NCBI GenBank assembly: GCA_050012495.1
Contig: JBEKHB010000008.1
Coordinates: 1-64,000 of the forward strand
Direction: 5' to 3'
DNA length: 64,000 nt
Source of the DNA: BOG-1155 sp050012495
Lineage (GTDB): Bacteria > Desulfobacterota > Syntrophorhabdia > Syntrophorhabdales > WCHB1-27
Part shown: in pieces, positions 1-8,867 of the stretch
How positions within the stretch are numbered: the first letter of the stretch is position 1
Layout of the letters: every line of letters starts with the position of its first letter
The notes under the pieces: model-generated
Seen by the model: the letters and a program-made list of their open reading frames with translations, nothing else
Told to the model about the DNA's origin: nothing
The model's database searches: none
Position numbers and translations under genes: made by a program

Positions 1-1
1 C

Positions 2-112
2 ATTGGCGAACCGAACGATGTCGCTTATGCCATCGTTTACTTGGCATCAGACGAGAGCAAATACATGACCGGCGCCGAACTTGTCATAGACGGGGGCTTT
101 ACGGCCATGTAA
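2..112 (+). CDS. Short-chain dehydrogenase/reductase, C-terminal end (partial)
   Basis: The gene enters from outside the window; only the last 36 codons are present. The visible tail has the usual SDR ending: a helix with YLASDESKYMTGAE followed by VIDGGF, which in FabG-like enzymes closes the NAD(P)-dependent Rossmann domain. The active site is outside the window, so the substrate cannot be judged. It lies 72 bp before another complete SDR gene on the same strand, so the two may be co-transcribed. Confidence 0.85.
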   Translation: MGEPNDVAYAIVYLASDESKYMTGAELVIDGGFTAM

Positions 113-184
113 TGCGACGGGATTGTCAGTAAGTTTTGATGAAAATGTTTCGGCAAAACCTACATCTTTCTAAGGAGGTAACGT

Positions 185-1009
185 ATGAGACTGGAAGGAA
201 AAGTAGCACTCATCACCGGAGGGGGTACGGGCATAGGGGCTGCGATCGCCGAACGTTTTGTCGCCGAGGGGGCTAGAATCTGCATCACCGGCCGCCGTCA
301 GGAACCGCTGGATAAGGTAGCGCGGGCACTTCCCTCAGGGAAGGTAGTAACATGTTCCGGAGATACGTCGAAAGATGAAGACGTGGCGCGGATGGTAACG
401 ACTACCATAGCGTTTGGAGGCAAAATCGACGTTCTAGTGAACAATGCGGGCATAAGTGCAAACGGTCCCGTCGGGGAGGCTGACCGCGCAATGTGGCGAA
501 AAGTGATCGAAGTGAATCTCACCGGTCCTTTTCTCCTCATGCAGGAGACAATACCACACATGATTAAGAACGGCGCAGGCTCGATCATAAACATCGCTTC
601 CCTTGGCGGAATGCGTTGCCTGCCCAATATGCCTGCCTACTGCGCCTCGAAGGCAGGCCTCATCATGCTTACCCAGCAGGCTGCACTCGATTACGGGCCT
701 CAAAAGATCAGGTGTAACGCGGTGTGCCCCGGCGCCGTCAGAACATCGATGGTTGAAAAGGAATTTGGTGAGATCGGAAAAATGCTCGGTTACGACGTGG
801 ACACCTATTTTTCCATGATATCCGAGGCAATGCCCCTTAAGCGGTTCGCCAGGCCCGATGAGATTGGCGGCGTCTGCACGTTCCTGGCGAGTGATGACTC
901 GTCATTCATGACAGGAGCCGCACTCCTGATCGACGCCGGAACCGCTATCGTCGATGCTCTGGGAGGAGCCATAATGGCATCGATCAAAAGAGGGGGTAAT
1001 CAACAGTGA
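185..1009 (+). CDS. Short-chain dehydrogenase/reductase (FabG-like)
   Basis: A complete 274-residue classical SDR, predicted to be a cytoplasmic NAD(P)-dependent oxidoreductase of a keto or hydroxy compound. The cofactor motif TGGGTGIG is at residues 11-18, NNAG at 86-89, and the catalytic Ser139, Tyr152 and Lys156 (YCASK) are all present, so the enzyme should be active. The start is supported by a strong AAGGAGG box a few bases upstream. It sits between an SDR tail and an SDR relic, which suggests local duplication. The substrate is unknown; proximity to a carboxylase cluster points to a catabolic step rather than fatty-acid synthesis. Confidence 0.9.
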   Translation: MRLEGKVALITGGGTGIGAAIAERFVAEGARICITGRRQEPLDKVARALPSGKVVTCSGDTSKDEDVARMVTTTIAFGGKIDVLVNNAGISANGPVGEADRAMWRKVIEVNLTGPFLLMQETIPHMIKNGAGSIINIASLGGMRCLPNMPAYCASKAGLIMLTQQAALDYGPQKIRCNAVCPGAVRTSMVEKEFGEIGKMLGYDVDTYFSMISEAMPLKRFARPDEIGGVCTFLASDDSSFMTGAALLIDAGTAIVDALGGAIMASIKRGGNQQ

Positions 1010-1136
1010 GATATGAAGAACAACTGCAGCGAGGGCCGGACACCGGTTGACTCCGGATGCTGTCCTTGGCAAGGGGGCACTGCAATTAACCGTGCGAAAG
1101 TCCTCATATTCCAATAGAGTTCGTGAGGGATGAGCA

Positions 1137-1436
1137 TTGTCGGCCAAAGCCGAGGCAGGCAAATCAACGCTCTTCCATGTGATCCGCGGATGGGACGCTA
1201 AGGGAGCTGTCATGGCCTTAACCCGGTCTATGGCACGGGAATCAGGCGACTTCAATATTAGGGTCAGCACCATTGCCCCCGGCTTTACCCATTCGGAAGG
1301 CGGAGATCAGTTCGACCGAAGCAAGGCATTGCCCTTACCGCCCCTTGATGAGCTGGAGCTTGTTTCGGAAATCGTTTATGAATTCATAAGAAATATTGTG
1401 TTGCAAAGGTTGTCCTTTGAAACAATAATGAGATGA
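1137..1436 (+). pseudogene. Decayed C-terminal half of a short-chain dehydrogenase
   Basis: The open frame contains GAVMALTRSMARES and then RVSTIAPGFT, which match the region after the catalytic YxxxK and the PG motif of SDR enzymes. The whole Rossmann half is missing, and the residues before and after this core do not look like an SDR. I see no cofactor motif or catalytic tyrosine, so this is probably a non-functional relic of a third tandem SDR gene. The 127 bp between it and the preceding SDR gene hold nothing recognisable. Confidence 0.6.
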
Positions 1437-1467
1437 AATAGAAAGGCTTGCAGGGGGTTACCACGGC

Positions 1468-3207
1468 ATGAATAAAATCGAGTTTGTCGACCAGACCATA
1501 CGGGATGCGCAACAGAGTCTCTGGGGTTTTATGATGAGGACCGATCATATGATCCCGATCGCGGAAATGATGGACAAAGTCGGGTACAAAGCCATCACGA
1601 CCGTGGGCAGCCAGGCGTTTACCGTGCAGGTGCGCACTCTCAATGAAGACCCCTGGGAGAGGATCCGGGTGCTTTCCAGGCTCATCACAAGAACACCTCT
1701 CCGCGGCTCCTATCAGATAGGAAGTCTTTCTTCCTTCGATCTGAGTACCCCGCGCGATATCATCACCCTGTGGATAAAGCGGTCGGTCGCCAATGGGATA
1801 AGAAGCTTCTGGATCTGCGATTACCAGACCGATATGGAGAAATTCGTGTACTTCGCGCGCATAGCCAAGAACGAGGGGGCCGAAGTCGTGCCTGCCCTGA
1901 TGTATACCTCGAGCCCTGCCCACGACAAAGAGCACTGGGCGCGAAAGACCAGGCTGCTCGCGGAGGCGAAGGATTGTGTGGACCGGATCATGATAGAGGA
2001 TGCGTCAGGAGTGATTACGCCGGAACAGACCAGGGAGCTGGTAACTACCGTTCAGAAAAACTGCAACGGGCTGCCCCTCGAATTCCATTCCCATTGCAAT
2101 TCCGGGCTTGCTCCTCTGTGCTATCTGGAGGCTATCCGGTCGGGTGTGAGGACCGTGCACACGGCTGTGGCGCCGCTGGCCAACGGCACCTCCCTCCCGT
2201 CTACGGAAAGCATCGTAAGAAATGCCCGTCGCCTGGGCTATTCCTCGGACTTAGATGAGGACGCCCTCGCGGCCGTGTCGGCCCATTTCAGAAACATTGC
2301 CGAAAAAGAGGGGCTGCCTACGGGAGTGCCCATGGAGTATGATCTCTTTCATTTCGCGCATCAGGTACCCGGCGGCATGATGACAAACCTGAAACGGCAG
2401 CTCGGGGAAGTAGGGATGGGAGACCGGCTGGACGAGATCCTGGAGGAGACCGTGCTGGTCCGAAAGGAGTTCGGCTACCCCGTGATGGCGACCCCCTATT
2501 CACAGATCGTAGGCGCCCAAGCCATGGAGAACGTGGTCTCCGGCGAGCGGTACGGGCGGGTAACCGATGAGGCCGTGAAGTACGTCCTGGGGTACTATGG
2601 GGAGCCGGCCGCGCCCATAGACAAACACGTCGTGGACAGGATAATGAGCTTGCCTCAGGCAGAGAAATTGCGGAACTGGAAGCCGGTGGGATACGATAAG
2701 TCCGTCGAAGAGCTGCGCCGGGAGATCGGGCCGGAACTCTCGGACGACGAGCTCCTGCTCAGGATACTTATCCCGGGCGGCCATGTGAAGCCCGGCGAGC
2801 CCCGGAAGACGGCGCCTCGGCCCGCGGTCAAGGCAGGGGCGCCCAAGGCCGCCCACGCCGACTTCCCCACGGAATTCAGCGTGGATGTCGATGGAGAAGT
2901 ATTCAGCGTGCGAATATCACCCGTGTGGGACGGGGCTGAAAAGAGCGTGGAGGCAGAGAGACCGCAAGGCCCGAAAAAGCCGAAGGAGTTGCCCCCCGGC
3001 GCCGTGCTCTGCGGGATGGCGGGGCTGGTGCTTTCCTTCGAGGTAAAGGTGGGCGATCTGGTAAAGGGGGGCGATCTGGTGGCAATGATCGAGGCAATGA
3101 AAATGAGGCGGCATGTCAACTGCCCCCATGGCGGGGTGGTGAAGGAGATCTGCGCCCTGGAAGGCGAGATGGTCAACCCGGACGATCTCTTGATGGTGGT
3201 GGCCTGA
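1468..3207 (+). CDS. Biotin-dependent carboxyltransferase subunit with biotinyl domain (pyruvate carboxylase B-like)
   Basis: This 579-residue protein starts with the HMGL-like carboxyltransferase barrel (DQTIRDAQQSLW at residues 8-19, HSHCNSGLAP in the middle) and ends in a biotinyl carrier domain. Lys545 in EAMKM is the biotin attachment site. The build matches oxaloacetate decarboxylase alpha or pyruvate carboxylase subunit B, which move CO2 between biotin and an acceptor. The biotin carboxylase gene starts one base after its stop codon, so the two form one ATP-dependent carboxylase. No membrane (beta) subunit lies nearby, which argues against a sodium-pumping decarboxylase. The acceptor could be pyruvate, but adjacent kinase-like and thiolase genes leave a ketone or other substrate possible. 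Confidence 0.85.
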   Translation: MNKIEFVDQTIRDAQQSLWGFMMRTDHMIPIAEMMDKVGYKAITTVGSQAFTVQVRTLNEDPWERIRVLSRLITRTPLRGSYQIGSLSSFDLSTPRDIITLWIKRSVANGIRSFWICDYQTDMEKFVYFARIAKNEGAEVVPALMYTSSPAHDKEHWARKTRLLAEAKDCVDRIMIEDASGVITPEQTRELVTTVQKNCNGLPLEFHSHCNSGLAPLCYLEAIRSGVRTVHTAVAPLANGTSLPSTESIVRNARRLGYSSDLDEDALAAVSAHFRNIAEKEGLPTGVPMEYDLFHFAHQVPGGMMTNLKRQLGEVGMGDRLDEILEETVLVRKEFGYPVMATPYSQIVGAQAMENVVSGERYGRVTDEAVKYVLGYYGEPAAPIDKHVVDRIMSLPQAEKLRNWKPVGYDKSVEELRREIGPELSDDELLLRILIPGGHVKPGEPRKTAPRPAVKAGAPKAAHADFPTEFSVDVDGEVFSVRISPVWDGAEKSVEAERPQGPKKPKELPPGAVLCGMAGLVLSFEVKVGDLVKGGDLVAMIEAMKMRRHVNCPHGGVVKEICALEGEMVNPDDLLMVVA

Positions 3208-3208
3208 C

Positions 3209-4684
3209 ATGGTCAGGAAAATCCTCATAGCCAATCGCGGTGAAATAGCCATCCGTATCATGCGTGCCTGCCGGGAAATGGGGGTCGCTTCCGTTGCCGT
3301 ATACTCCGAGGCGGACAAGGAGGCGCTATTTGCCAAATACGCTGATGAGGCGTATTTCATCGGCCCGGCGCCGGCGACCCAGAGCTATCTCAACATCCAA
3401 AAAGTGATCGACGCGGCAAAAGAGAGCGGCGCCGATGCCATTCATCCCGGTTACGGCTTCCTTGCGGAGAACCCAAAATTCGCCAGGGCCTGCGAGCAAG
3501 AGGGAATGAAATTCATCGGACCATCGAGCAGGGTGCTTGAGCTCATGGGAGACAAGGTAACCGCGCGGCGTGAAATGATAAAGGCGGGCGTCCCCGTGGT
3601 GCCGGGCACGGATGAATGTGTCGCGCACTTTCAGCAGGCAAGGGGCATTGCCAAAGAGATCGGATACCCGGTGATCATCAAGCCCTCCGGCGGCGGAGGG
3701 GGAATCGGCATGACCATTGTGGCGAATGAAGGGGAATTGGCGAGTGCCCTTGAGTCCACGCAGGCGATTGCCACAACCACTTTCGGCCTCGGTGATGTCT
3801 ACATGGAAAAATACCTCTCGGACCCCCGCCACATAGAGTTTCAGATACTGGCAGACTCAAAGGGGAATGTGATCCACCTGGGGGAGCGGGAATGCTCCAT
3901 CCAGCGGAGACATCAGAAGTTGATCGAGGAATCCCCCTCGCCGGCGCTTACTCCCCGGCTCCGCGGCAAAATGGGAAAGGTTGCGGCGAACGCCGCCAGG
4001 TGGGTGGGCTACGAAGGGGCAGGAACGGTAGAGTTCCTCTTCTCCCATGGGCGGTTCTACTTCCTCGAGGTGAACGCCCGGGTCCAGGTGGAGCACCCGG
4101 TAACGGAGATGGTGACAGGGGTCGATATCGTAAAAGAGCAGATACGGATAGCATCGGGACTCCCCCTCGGCGTGAAACAAGAAGAAGTGCGTATGAACGG
4201 GAGCGCCATCGAATGCCGTATCAATGCCGAGGACCCTCTGAACGATTTCGTGCCCACGCCGGGCAGGATCAAGAGCTATCAAACGCCTGGCGGGACGGGA
4301 ATCCGGGTGGACAGCGGTGTCTATGCCTCGTACACGATACCGCCCTTCTACGACCCGATGATATCGAAGCTCATCGCCTGGGGCAGGGACCGGGATGAAG
4401 CGATCGCGAGAATGCGGCGGGCCCTCTACGAATATATTATCGGCGGGATCACGAGCAATATCCCGTTCCACAAAGCGGTCATGGAAAACCCGCGTTTTGT
4501 GAAGGGCGAGCTGGGGACCCATTTCATCGATAAAGAGACCACCCTCCTCGCTGATATGAAGAGGATCATGGAGCGCGAGAAACCGCTGGCGGAAAGGCTA
4601 TCCCGGGTACTTGAGGAGAAAAGGAGGATAGCGGCCATTTCTGCCATAGCTGCCGTAGCGGGAATGCATCATCGAGGGGGTTAA
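3209..4684 (+). CDS. Biotin carboxylase subunit (AccC-like)
   Basis: This 491-residue ATP-grasp enzyme carboxylates biotin using ATP and bicarbonate. It has the usual order: N-terminal domain (KILIANRGEIA), ATP-binding loop with Lys158 in KPSGGGGGIGM, ECSIQRRHQKLIEESPSP, and the catalytic Glu287/Asn289/Arg291 in FLEVNARVQVEH. The usual NTR is NAR here, and the glycine-rich loop has Ile where most family members have Lys (GGKGM); both are small changes. It lies one base downstream of the carboxyltransferase/biotinyl gene and is therefore its partner. The tail of about 30 residues beyond the core is not conserved. Confidence 0.92.
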   Translation: MVRKILIANRGEIAIRIMRACREMGVASVAVYSEADKEALFAKYADEAYFIGPAPATQSYLNIQKVIDAAKESGADAIHPGYGFLAENPKFARACEQEGMKFIGPSSRVLELMGDKVTARREMIKAGVPVVPGTDECVAHFQQARGIAKEIGYPVIIKPSGGGGGIGMTIVANEGELASALESTQAIATTTFGLGDVYMEKYLSDPRHIEFQILADSKGNVIHLGERECSIQRRHQKLIEESPSPALTPRLRGKMGKVAANAARWVGYEGAGTVEFLFSHGRFYFLEVNARVQVEHPVTEMVTGVDIVKEQIRIASGLPLGVKQEEVRMNGSAIECRINAEDPLNDFVPTPGRIKSYQTPGGTGIRVDSGVYASYTIPPFYDPMISKLIAWGRDRDEAIARMRRALYEYIIGGITSNIPFHKAVMENPRFVKGELGTHFIDKETTLLADMKRIMEREKPLAERLSRVLEEKRRIAAISAIAAVAGMHHRGG

Positions 4685-4690
4685 GCCGTC

Positions 4691-5947
4691 ATGTCCAAAT
4701 CGATTGTGATCCTGGGGACGCTGGATACCAAAGGCGAGCACCTCCACCTGTTGAAGAAGAAGATCGAGCAGCGAGGACACCGGGGTCTGATCCTGGACTT
4801 GAGCATGGGTTCCGTTCCCTCATATCCGGCCGACATCCCGGCGGCAGAGGTCGCCCTGGCGGCAGGACACCGCATCGAGGAGCTTGTGGCGGCGCGAGAC
4901 AGGTCCGCCTCCGCTGACGTCATGATAGCCGGTGCGCAGGTGAAAATGGCGGAGCTTCTGTCGAAGAAGCAGATAGACGGAATAGTGGCGATGGGCGGTG
5001 CTTCCATGGCCCTCATAGCCTCCCGGGTCATGGCGAGACTGCCCTTCGGCATCCCCAAAGTGATTGCCACGCCTGCTGCGATGCCCACCTACATAGCAGA
5101 ATGGTTTGGGGCCCTGGACGTGGTGGTCATGCAGGTCATCATGGAGTTTGCCGGTATGAATAATCTCATCACCGCGGTGATCGACCAGGTGGGCGGGGCC
5201 ATCTCAGGCATGGTCGAGGAAGCCTCCGACCACAGGTCGCTCAAGCTCCCCTATCCCTCCATTGCCATTACCCAGATAGGGTTTAATGAGGAGTGCGCGG
5301 TCCGGGTAAAAAAACTCCTCGAAGAGAAGGGCTACAACGTCTACCCATTCCATGCGAACGGCATAAGCGACAGGAGCATGGAGCGGCTGATCAGCCAGGG
5401 GTTCCTGGACGGCCTCATAGATATCGTGCCTGCCGGGCTCATCGAGGAGCTTTTCCAGGGGAACAGGGCAGCAGGCATGGAGAGGCTCGATGCCCCTATC
5501 GCCAGGGGGATCCCCCTGGTACTCGCCCCTTCCACGCTTAACGTCACCGGCGCAGGCCCGACGCGGAGGATGAAAGAGCGCTTCATCAACCGGCCGCGCA
5601 TACAGATCGATGAGATACGCTACATGACCCGGTACTCGCCGGACGAAATGAGGCAGGGAGCGCGATTGTACGCAGAAAAGCTCAATCGTGCCAGGGGGCC
5701 TGTGAAATTTCTCGTCCCCCTGCGGGGATGGTCCTCGGTTGACAAGCCCGGAAGCATCTTGTACAATCCGGAAGAGGACCGTCTATTTTTTGAGGAACTG
5801 AAAGCTCATTTGACAACCGGGATTCCCATAGAGGAGGTTGACTGCAATCTGGAAGACCCCGAATTTGCCCGGGCACTGGTCGAGAGCTTCGACAAAATGT
5901 TCAAGGAGGCATGTGCGAAGGCGAACCAGCGTGTAAACGCTGATTAA
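4691..5947 (+). CDS. Tm-1-like ATP-binding domain protein (UPF0261)
   Basis: This 418-residue protein begins IVILGTLDTKGEH and contains MGGASMALIASRVM, FAGMNNLITAV and GFNEECAVRVKKLLEEKGY, the signature blocks of the UPF0261/Tm-1 family. The family includes the N-terminal half of the tomato Tm-1 resistance protein and binds nucleotide; its biochemical role in bacteria is not settled. It follows the biotin carboxylase gene by 6 bp and precedes the PEP-synthase-like pair by 20 bp, so it is part of the same operon. A role in handling a phosphorylated or enol intermediate is only an inference from this context. Confidence 0.88.
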   Translation: MSKSIVILGTLDTKGEHLHLLKKKIEQRGHRGLILDLSMGSVPSYPADIPAAEVALAAGHRIEELVAARDRSASADVMIAGAQVKMAELLSKKQIDGIVAMGGASMALIASRVMARLPFGIPKVIATPAAMPTYIAEWFGALDVVVMQVIMEFAGMNNLITAVIDQVGGAISGMVEEASDHRSLKLPYPSIAITQIGFNEECAVRVKKLLEEKGYNVYPFHANGISDRSMERLISQGFLDGLIDIVPAGLIEELFQGNRAAGMERLDAPIARGIPLVLAPSTLNVTGAGPTRRMKERFINRPRIQIDEIRYMTRYSPDEMRQGARLYAEKLNRARGPVKFLVPLRGWSSVDKPGSILYNPEEDRLFFEELKAHLTTGIPIEEVDCNLEDPEFARALVESFDKMFKEACAKANQRVNAD

Positions 5948-5967
5948 GGATAAAGAAAGGGGGCAAC

Positions 5968-6987
5968 ATGTCGGAGAAATGGGCTTACTGGCTGGAAGAG
6001 TTGGGCAAGGAGCAGAATGAGCTGGTGGGCAAAAAATGCGCTCACCTGGGCGAGATCGCAAAAATAGGCCTGCCGGTCCCCCGCGGTTTTGCGCTTTCCG
6101 TACACGCATACACCCATTTCATGAACGAGACCGGCGCGACGCGGGAGATCGCCGCGATGATCGAGGCATCCCCGGTGACGCCCGAAGATATCGACGGCCT
6201 GAACAGACTCAGTCTCTCCATCCGCCGGGCCGTGGAGTCGAAGCAGATTCCCCGGGAGTTGGAGTCTACGATCCTCTCACACTATGACGGCCTTTGCCAA
6301 AAGTGCGGCCGCGGCGACGTGGCGGTTTCCACCCGTTCGGCAGGAGCGGTAAGCCACCCCGGTCAATACGAAACGTATCTCAACGTGAAAGGGAGGGTCG
6401 ATGTCCTCGAAAAAGTGAGAAGAGTGTGGGCCAGTACCTTCAACGCGCGCTCGGTGGCCTATCGCCTTCGAAAAAGTCTGCCGGTGGCGAGCGGGCCCAT
6501 CGGTGTGGCAGTACTGGAGATGGTCCAGGCGCGGTCTGCAGGCATTGCCTTCAGCGTCGATCCCAATACAGGCGACGAAACGCGGATGATCGTCGAGGCG
6601 AACTGGGGCCTGGGAGAAAGCGTCGTGAGCGGGGAGCTGACGCCCGATAGATGGGTGCTCGACAAAGAGACTCTGGCAATACGGGAAAATGTGCTGGGAA
6701 AAAAGGAGAAAACCACCTGCTTCATGGAGGCGGGAGTGGCTGAGCTGGAGACGCCGCCTGAAAAAAGCTGCGCCTTTTGCTGCAGCGAAGAGGAACTGGC
6801 AGAAATTGGAAGGCTTACCAAGGAGCTGGAGAAGCATTTTGGCGTGCCCCAGGACATAGAATGGGCCGTCGCCGAGGACCGGCCTTTTCCTAACGTGGTG
6901 CTGCTGCAGGCACGGCAGGCGGTTGTCGTAAAGAAAACTGCGAGCGACGCGGTGGTGGACCTGATGCTCGGCATGCTAAGGCGCTGA
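5968..6987 (+). CDS. PEP-synthase-type ATP-binding subunit (PPDK_N domain; phenylphosphate-synthase-B-like)
   Basis: This 339-residue protein is the N-terminal nucleotide-binding half of PEP synthase/pyruvate phosphate dikinase as a free-standing subunit. Visible blocks are KCAHLGEIAKIGLPVPRGF, VSTRSAG (nucleotide-binding arginine), MVQARSAGIAFSVDP, EANWGLGESVVSGELTPD and the closing VLLQARQ. It lacks the swivelling His domain and the PEP barrel. The swivelling domain is in the next gene, the split seen in phenylphosphate synthase PpsB/PpsA, which uses ATP to phosphorylate phenol through a phosphohistidine. Phosphorylation of a phenol or an enol is therefore plausible, but the substrate is not shown by the sequence. 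Confidence 0.85.
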   Translation: MSEKWAYWLEELGKEQNELVGKKCAHLGEIAKIGLPVPRGFALSVHAYTHFMNETGATREIAAMIEASPVTPEDIDGLNRLSLSIRRAVESKQIPRELESTILSHYDGLCQKCGRGDVAVSTRSAGAVSHPGQYETYLNVKGRVDVLEKVRRVWASTFNARSVAYRLRKSLPVASGPIGVAVLEMVQARSAGIAFSVDPNTGDETRMIVEANWGLGESVVSGELTPDRWVLDKETLAIRENVLGKKEKTTCFMEAGVAELETPPEKSCAFCCSEEELAEIGRLTKELEKHFGVPQDIEWAVAEDRPFPNVVLLQARQAVVVKKTASDAVVDLMLGMLRR

Positions 6988-7091
6988 CGGGCGGTGATCG
7001 CGGACGTGTGCCCAATCGCAAAGGGGGAGGGCCCCTGGTTTTTGGGATGTGCACTATCGGGGAATAAAAAAAGGAATAAAAGGGGGGTAAG

Positions 7092-8774
7092 ATGCTGAAA
7101 GATGCGTATGACCTGAGCTTTTACGAATTTGACGAGGAAAAAGACCCGAAGGAGTACGGGGTGCTCCTGTGCGATGTGGTGCACGGAAGGCCGCCCATGA
7201 AGCCGGCGTACATCGGCATAGGCTGGTATTGGTACTATCACGGCATCCGCTACGCGGCAGGAAACCTGAGCCTGCCCACCACGCACGGCTGGGACTCGCG
7301 CTTTGTCAACGGCTACCCGTATATTACGGCCATCAAGACAACAGAGGAAGAGGCGAGGGCGAGGGAGCCCGTCTTCAGGGAGAAGATCAAGCCCTTTCTT
7401 GAGAATTTTGACGGTGTCTGGGACCCTTTGAAAGCCGATCTGCTCGCGACGTACAAGGCTGCAAGAGAGTCACGGGGGCTCAAGGAGTGGGATGATATAA
7501 AGAAGCTGAGCAACCACGAGCTCCTTTCTTTCTTCCTCGACTTCGTCTTTGTCATAAACCGCAAGGAAGGGGAGACCCATTTCTACATGCTCATGGCCGC
7601 CTATTATATAAGCGGCCTTTTCCAAGAGATGTGGCGCACCATGTTCGGTGTGGAGCCGGGCATAGACCCGGCATTTCACAGGCTCATGTCAGGCTTCGAG
7701 GCATCGGATATTATCTTCACCCGCGACCTTTGGCAGCTTGGACGGAAAGCGGTCGAGGCAGGTCTCGAGGACCTTTTTAAAAAGAACGAGGACGCGGACG
7801 TGCTCGAGGCACTGAAGGCGAGCGACGCAGGCAGGAAGTGGTCGGACACTTACCACGAGTACCTCCTGGAGCACGGGTGGAGGGCCGACCGCATGCACGC
7901 ATACGATTACCCGACATGGCTTGAGAAACCGAGCATAGGCATAGCCCGGATAAAGTTCATGATGTCGGAACCCGTGTTCCCTTTCGACGTTAACCGTGAG
8001 CGTGTCAACAGGGAAAGACAGGAAGGCGAGAAGGAAATCCTCGCGAAAATACCCGAGGCACAGAGAGCCGCCTTCGGCCTTCTCATGAAGGCTGCACAGA
8101 AAGCGGGTTACTGGAGCGAGGACCACGGCTACTACTGCGACCTTTACGTGGGGGCCATGGGCCGGTGGCTCCTCTCCGAGTTCGGCAGACGCTTCGCGCA
8201 AGCCGGATGCATCGACGACGCCGAGGATATCCACTACCTGCATCCGAACGAAGTGCGGAAGGCCGCGATACCGATGGGAAGAATCAATCTGCGCCCCTAC
8301 GTGGAGCGCCGAAAAAAACTGCATAAAGAGTACCTTGACATGGAACCGGCCCCGTTCTTCGGAGACATCAGCCTGGCGCAATCGGTACTGAGAAGCGATC
8401 CGACCCTTTCCGTTTCCACCCAGCTTCCCATTGTGAGGGAGGAGCTGAAAGCCGACCTGTACGGCGCAGCCGGCGCCCCCGGGTTCGTTGAAGGCATAGC
8501 CCGGGTCATCCTGAGCTTCGATCAACTCTCGCAGTTGCAGCCCGGGGAGATACTGGTCGCGCCGGGCACATCGGCGTCGTGGACGGTCGTTTTCAGCGTC
8601 ATCAAGGGGCTTGTCACCGATGGCGGGGGTGCCCTTTCCCATCCGGTGATCATGGCGAGAGAGTTCGGAATCCCTTGTGTATCAGGCTGCGTCGAAGGGA
8701 CGCGGAAAATCAAGACCGGCCAGAAAATACGGGTCGACGGCGACCGGGGAGTGGTGTTCATTCTGGACAAGTAG
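7092..8774 (+). CDS. PEP-utilising swivelling-domain protein (phenylphosphate-synthase-A-like)
   Basis: This 560-residue protein ends in the phosphohistidine swivelling domain of PEP-utilising enzymes: GEILVAPGTSASWT, then GGGALSHPVIMAREFGIP with His517 as the predicted phospho-carrier. The long N-terminal part (about 1-450) is poorly conserved and is presumably the substrate-binding region that replaces the PEP barrel. Together with the preceding ATP-binding subunit it would form a two-component ATP-dependent phosphotransferase like phenylphosphate synthase. The gap of about 100 bp between the two genes holds only the ribosome-binding site AGGGGGG. The acceptor could be a phenol or the enol of a ketone; the carboxylase genes upstream are compatible with phosphorylation before carboxylation. 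Confidence 0.75.
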   Translation: MLKDAYDLSFYEFDEEKDPKEYGVLLCDVVHGRPPMKPAYIGIGWYWYYHGIRYAAGNLSLPTTHGWDSRFVNGYPYITAIKTTEEEARAREPVFREKIKPFLENFDGVWDPLKADLLATYKAARESRGLKEWDDIKKLSNHELLSFFLDFVFVINRKEGETHFYMLMAAYYISGLFQEMWRTMFGVEPGIDPAFHRLMSGFEASDIIFTRDLWQLGRKAVEAGLEDLFKKNEDADVLEALKASDAGRKWSDTYHEYLLEHGWRADRMHAYDYPTWLEKPSIGIARIKFMMSEPVFPFDVNRERVNRERQEGEKEILAKIPEAQRAAFGLLMKAAQKAGYWSEDHGYYCDLYVGAMGRWLLSEFGRRFAQAGCIDDAEDIHYLHPNEVRKAAIPMGRINLRPYVERRKKLHKEYLDMEPAPFFGDISLAQSVLRSDPTLSVSTQLPIVREELKADLYGAAGAPGFVEGIARVILSFDQLSQLQPGEILVAPGTSASWTVVFSVIKGLVTDGGGALSHPVIMAREFGIPCVSGCVEGTRKIKTGQKIRVDGDRGVVFILDK

Positions 8775-8867
8775 GGCCTTGTTGCGGGCGGGAAATGGAT
8801 GGTGAGAATTGCCCTGATTCGCCGCGTGGTATCTATTGATGGAAGACGTTGACCGATGGGAGGAGAA

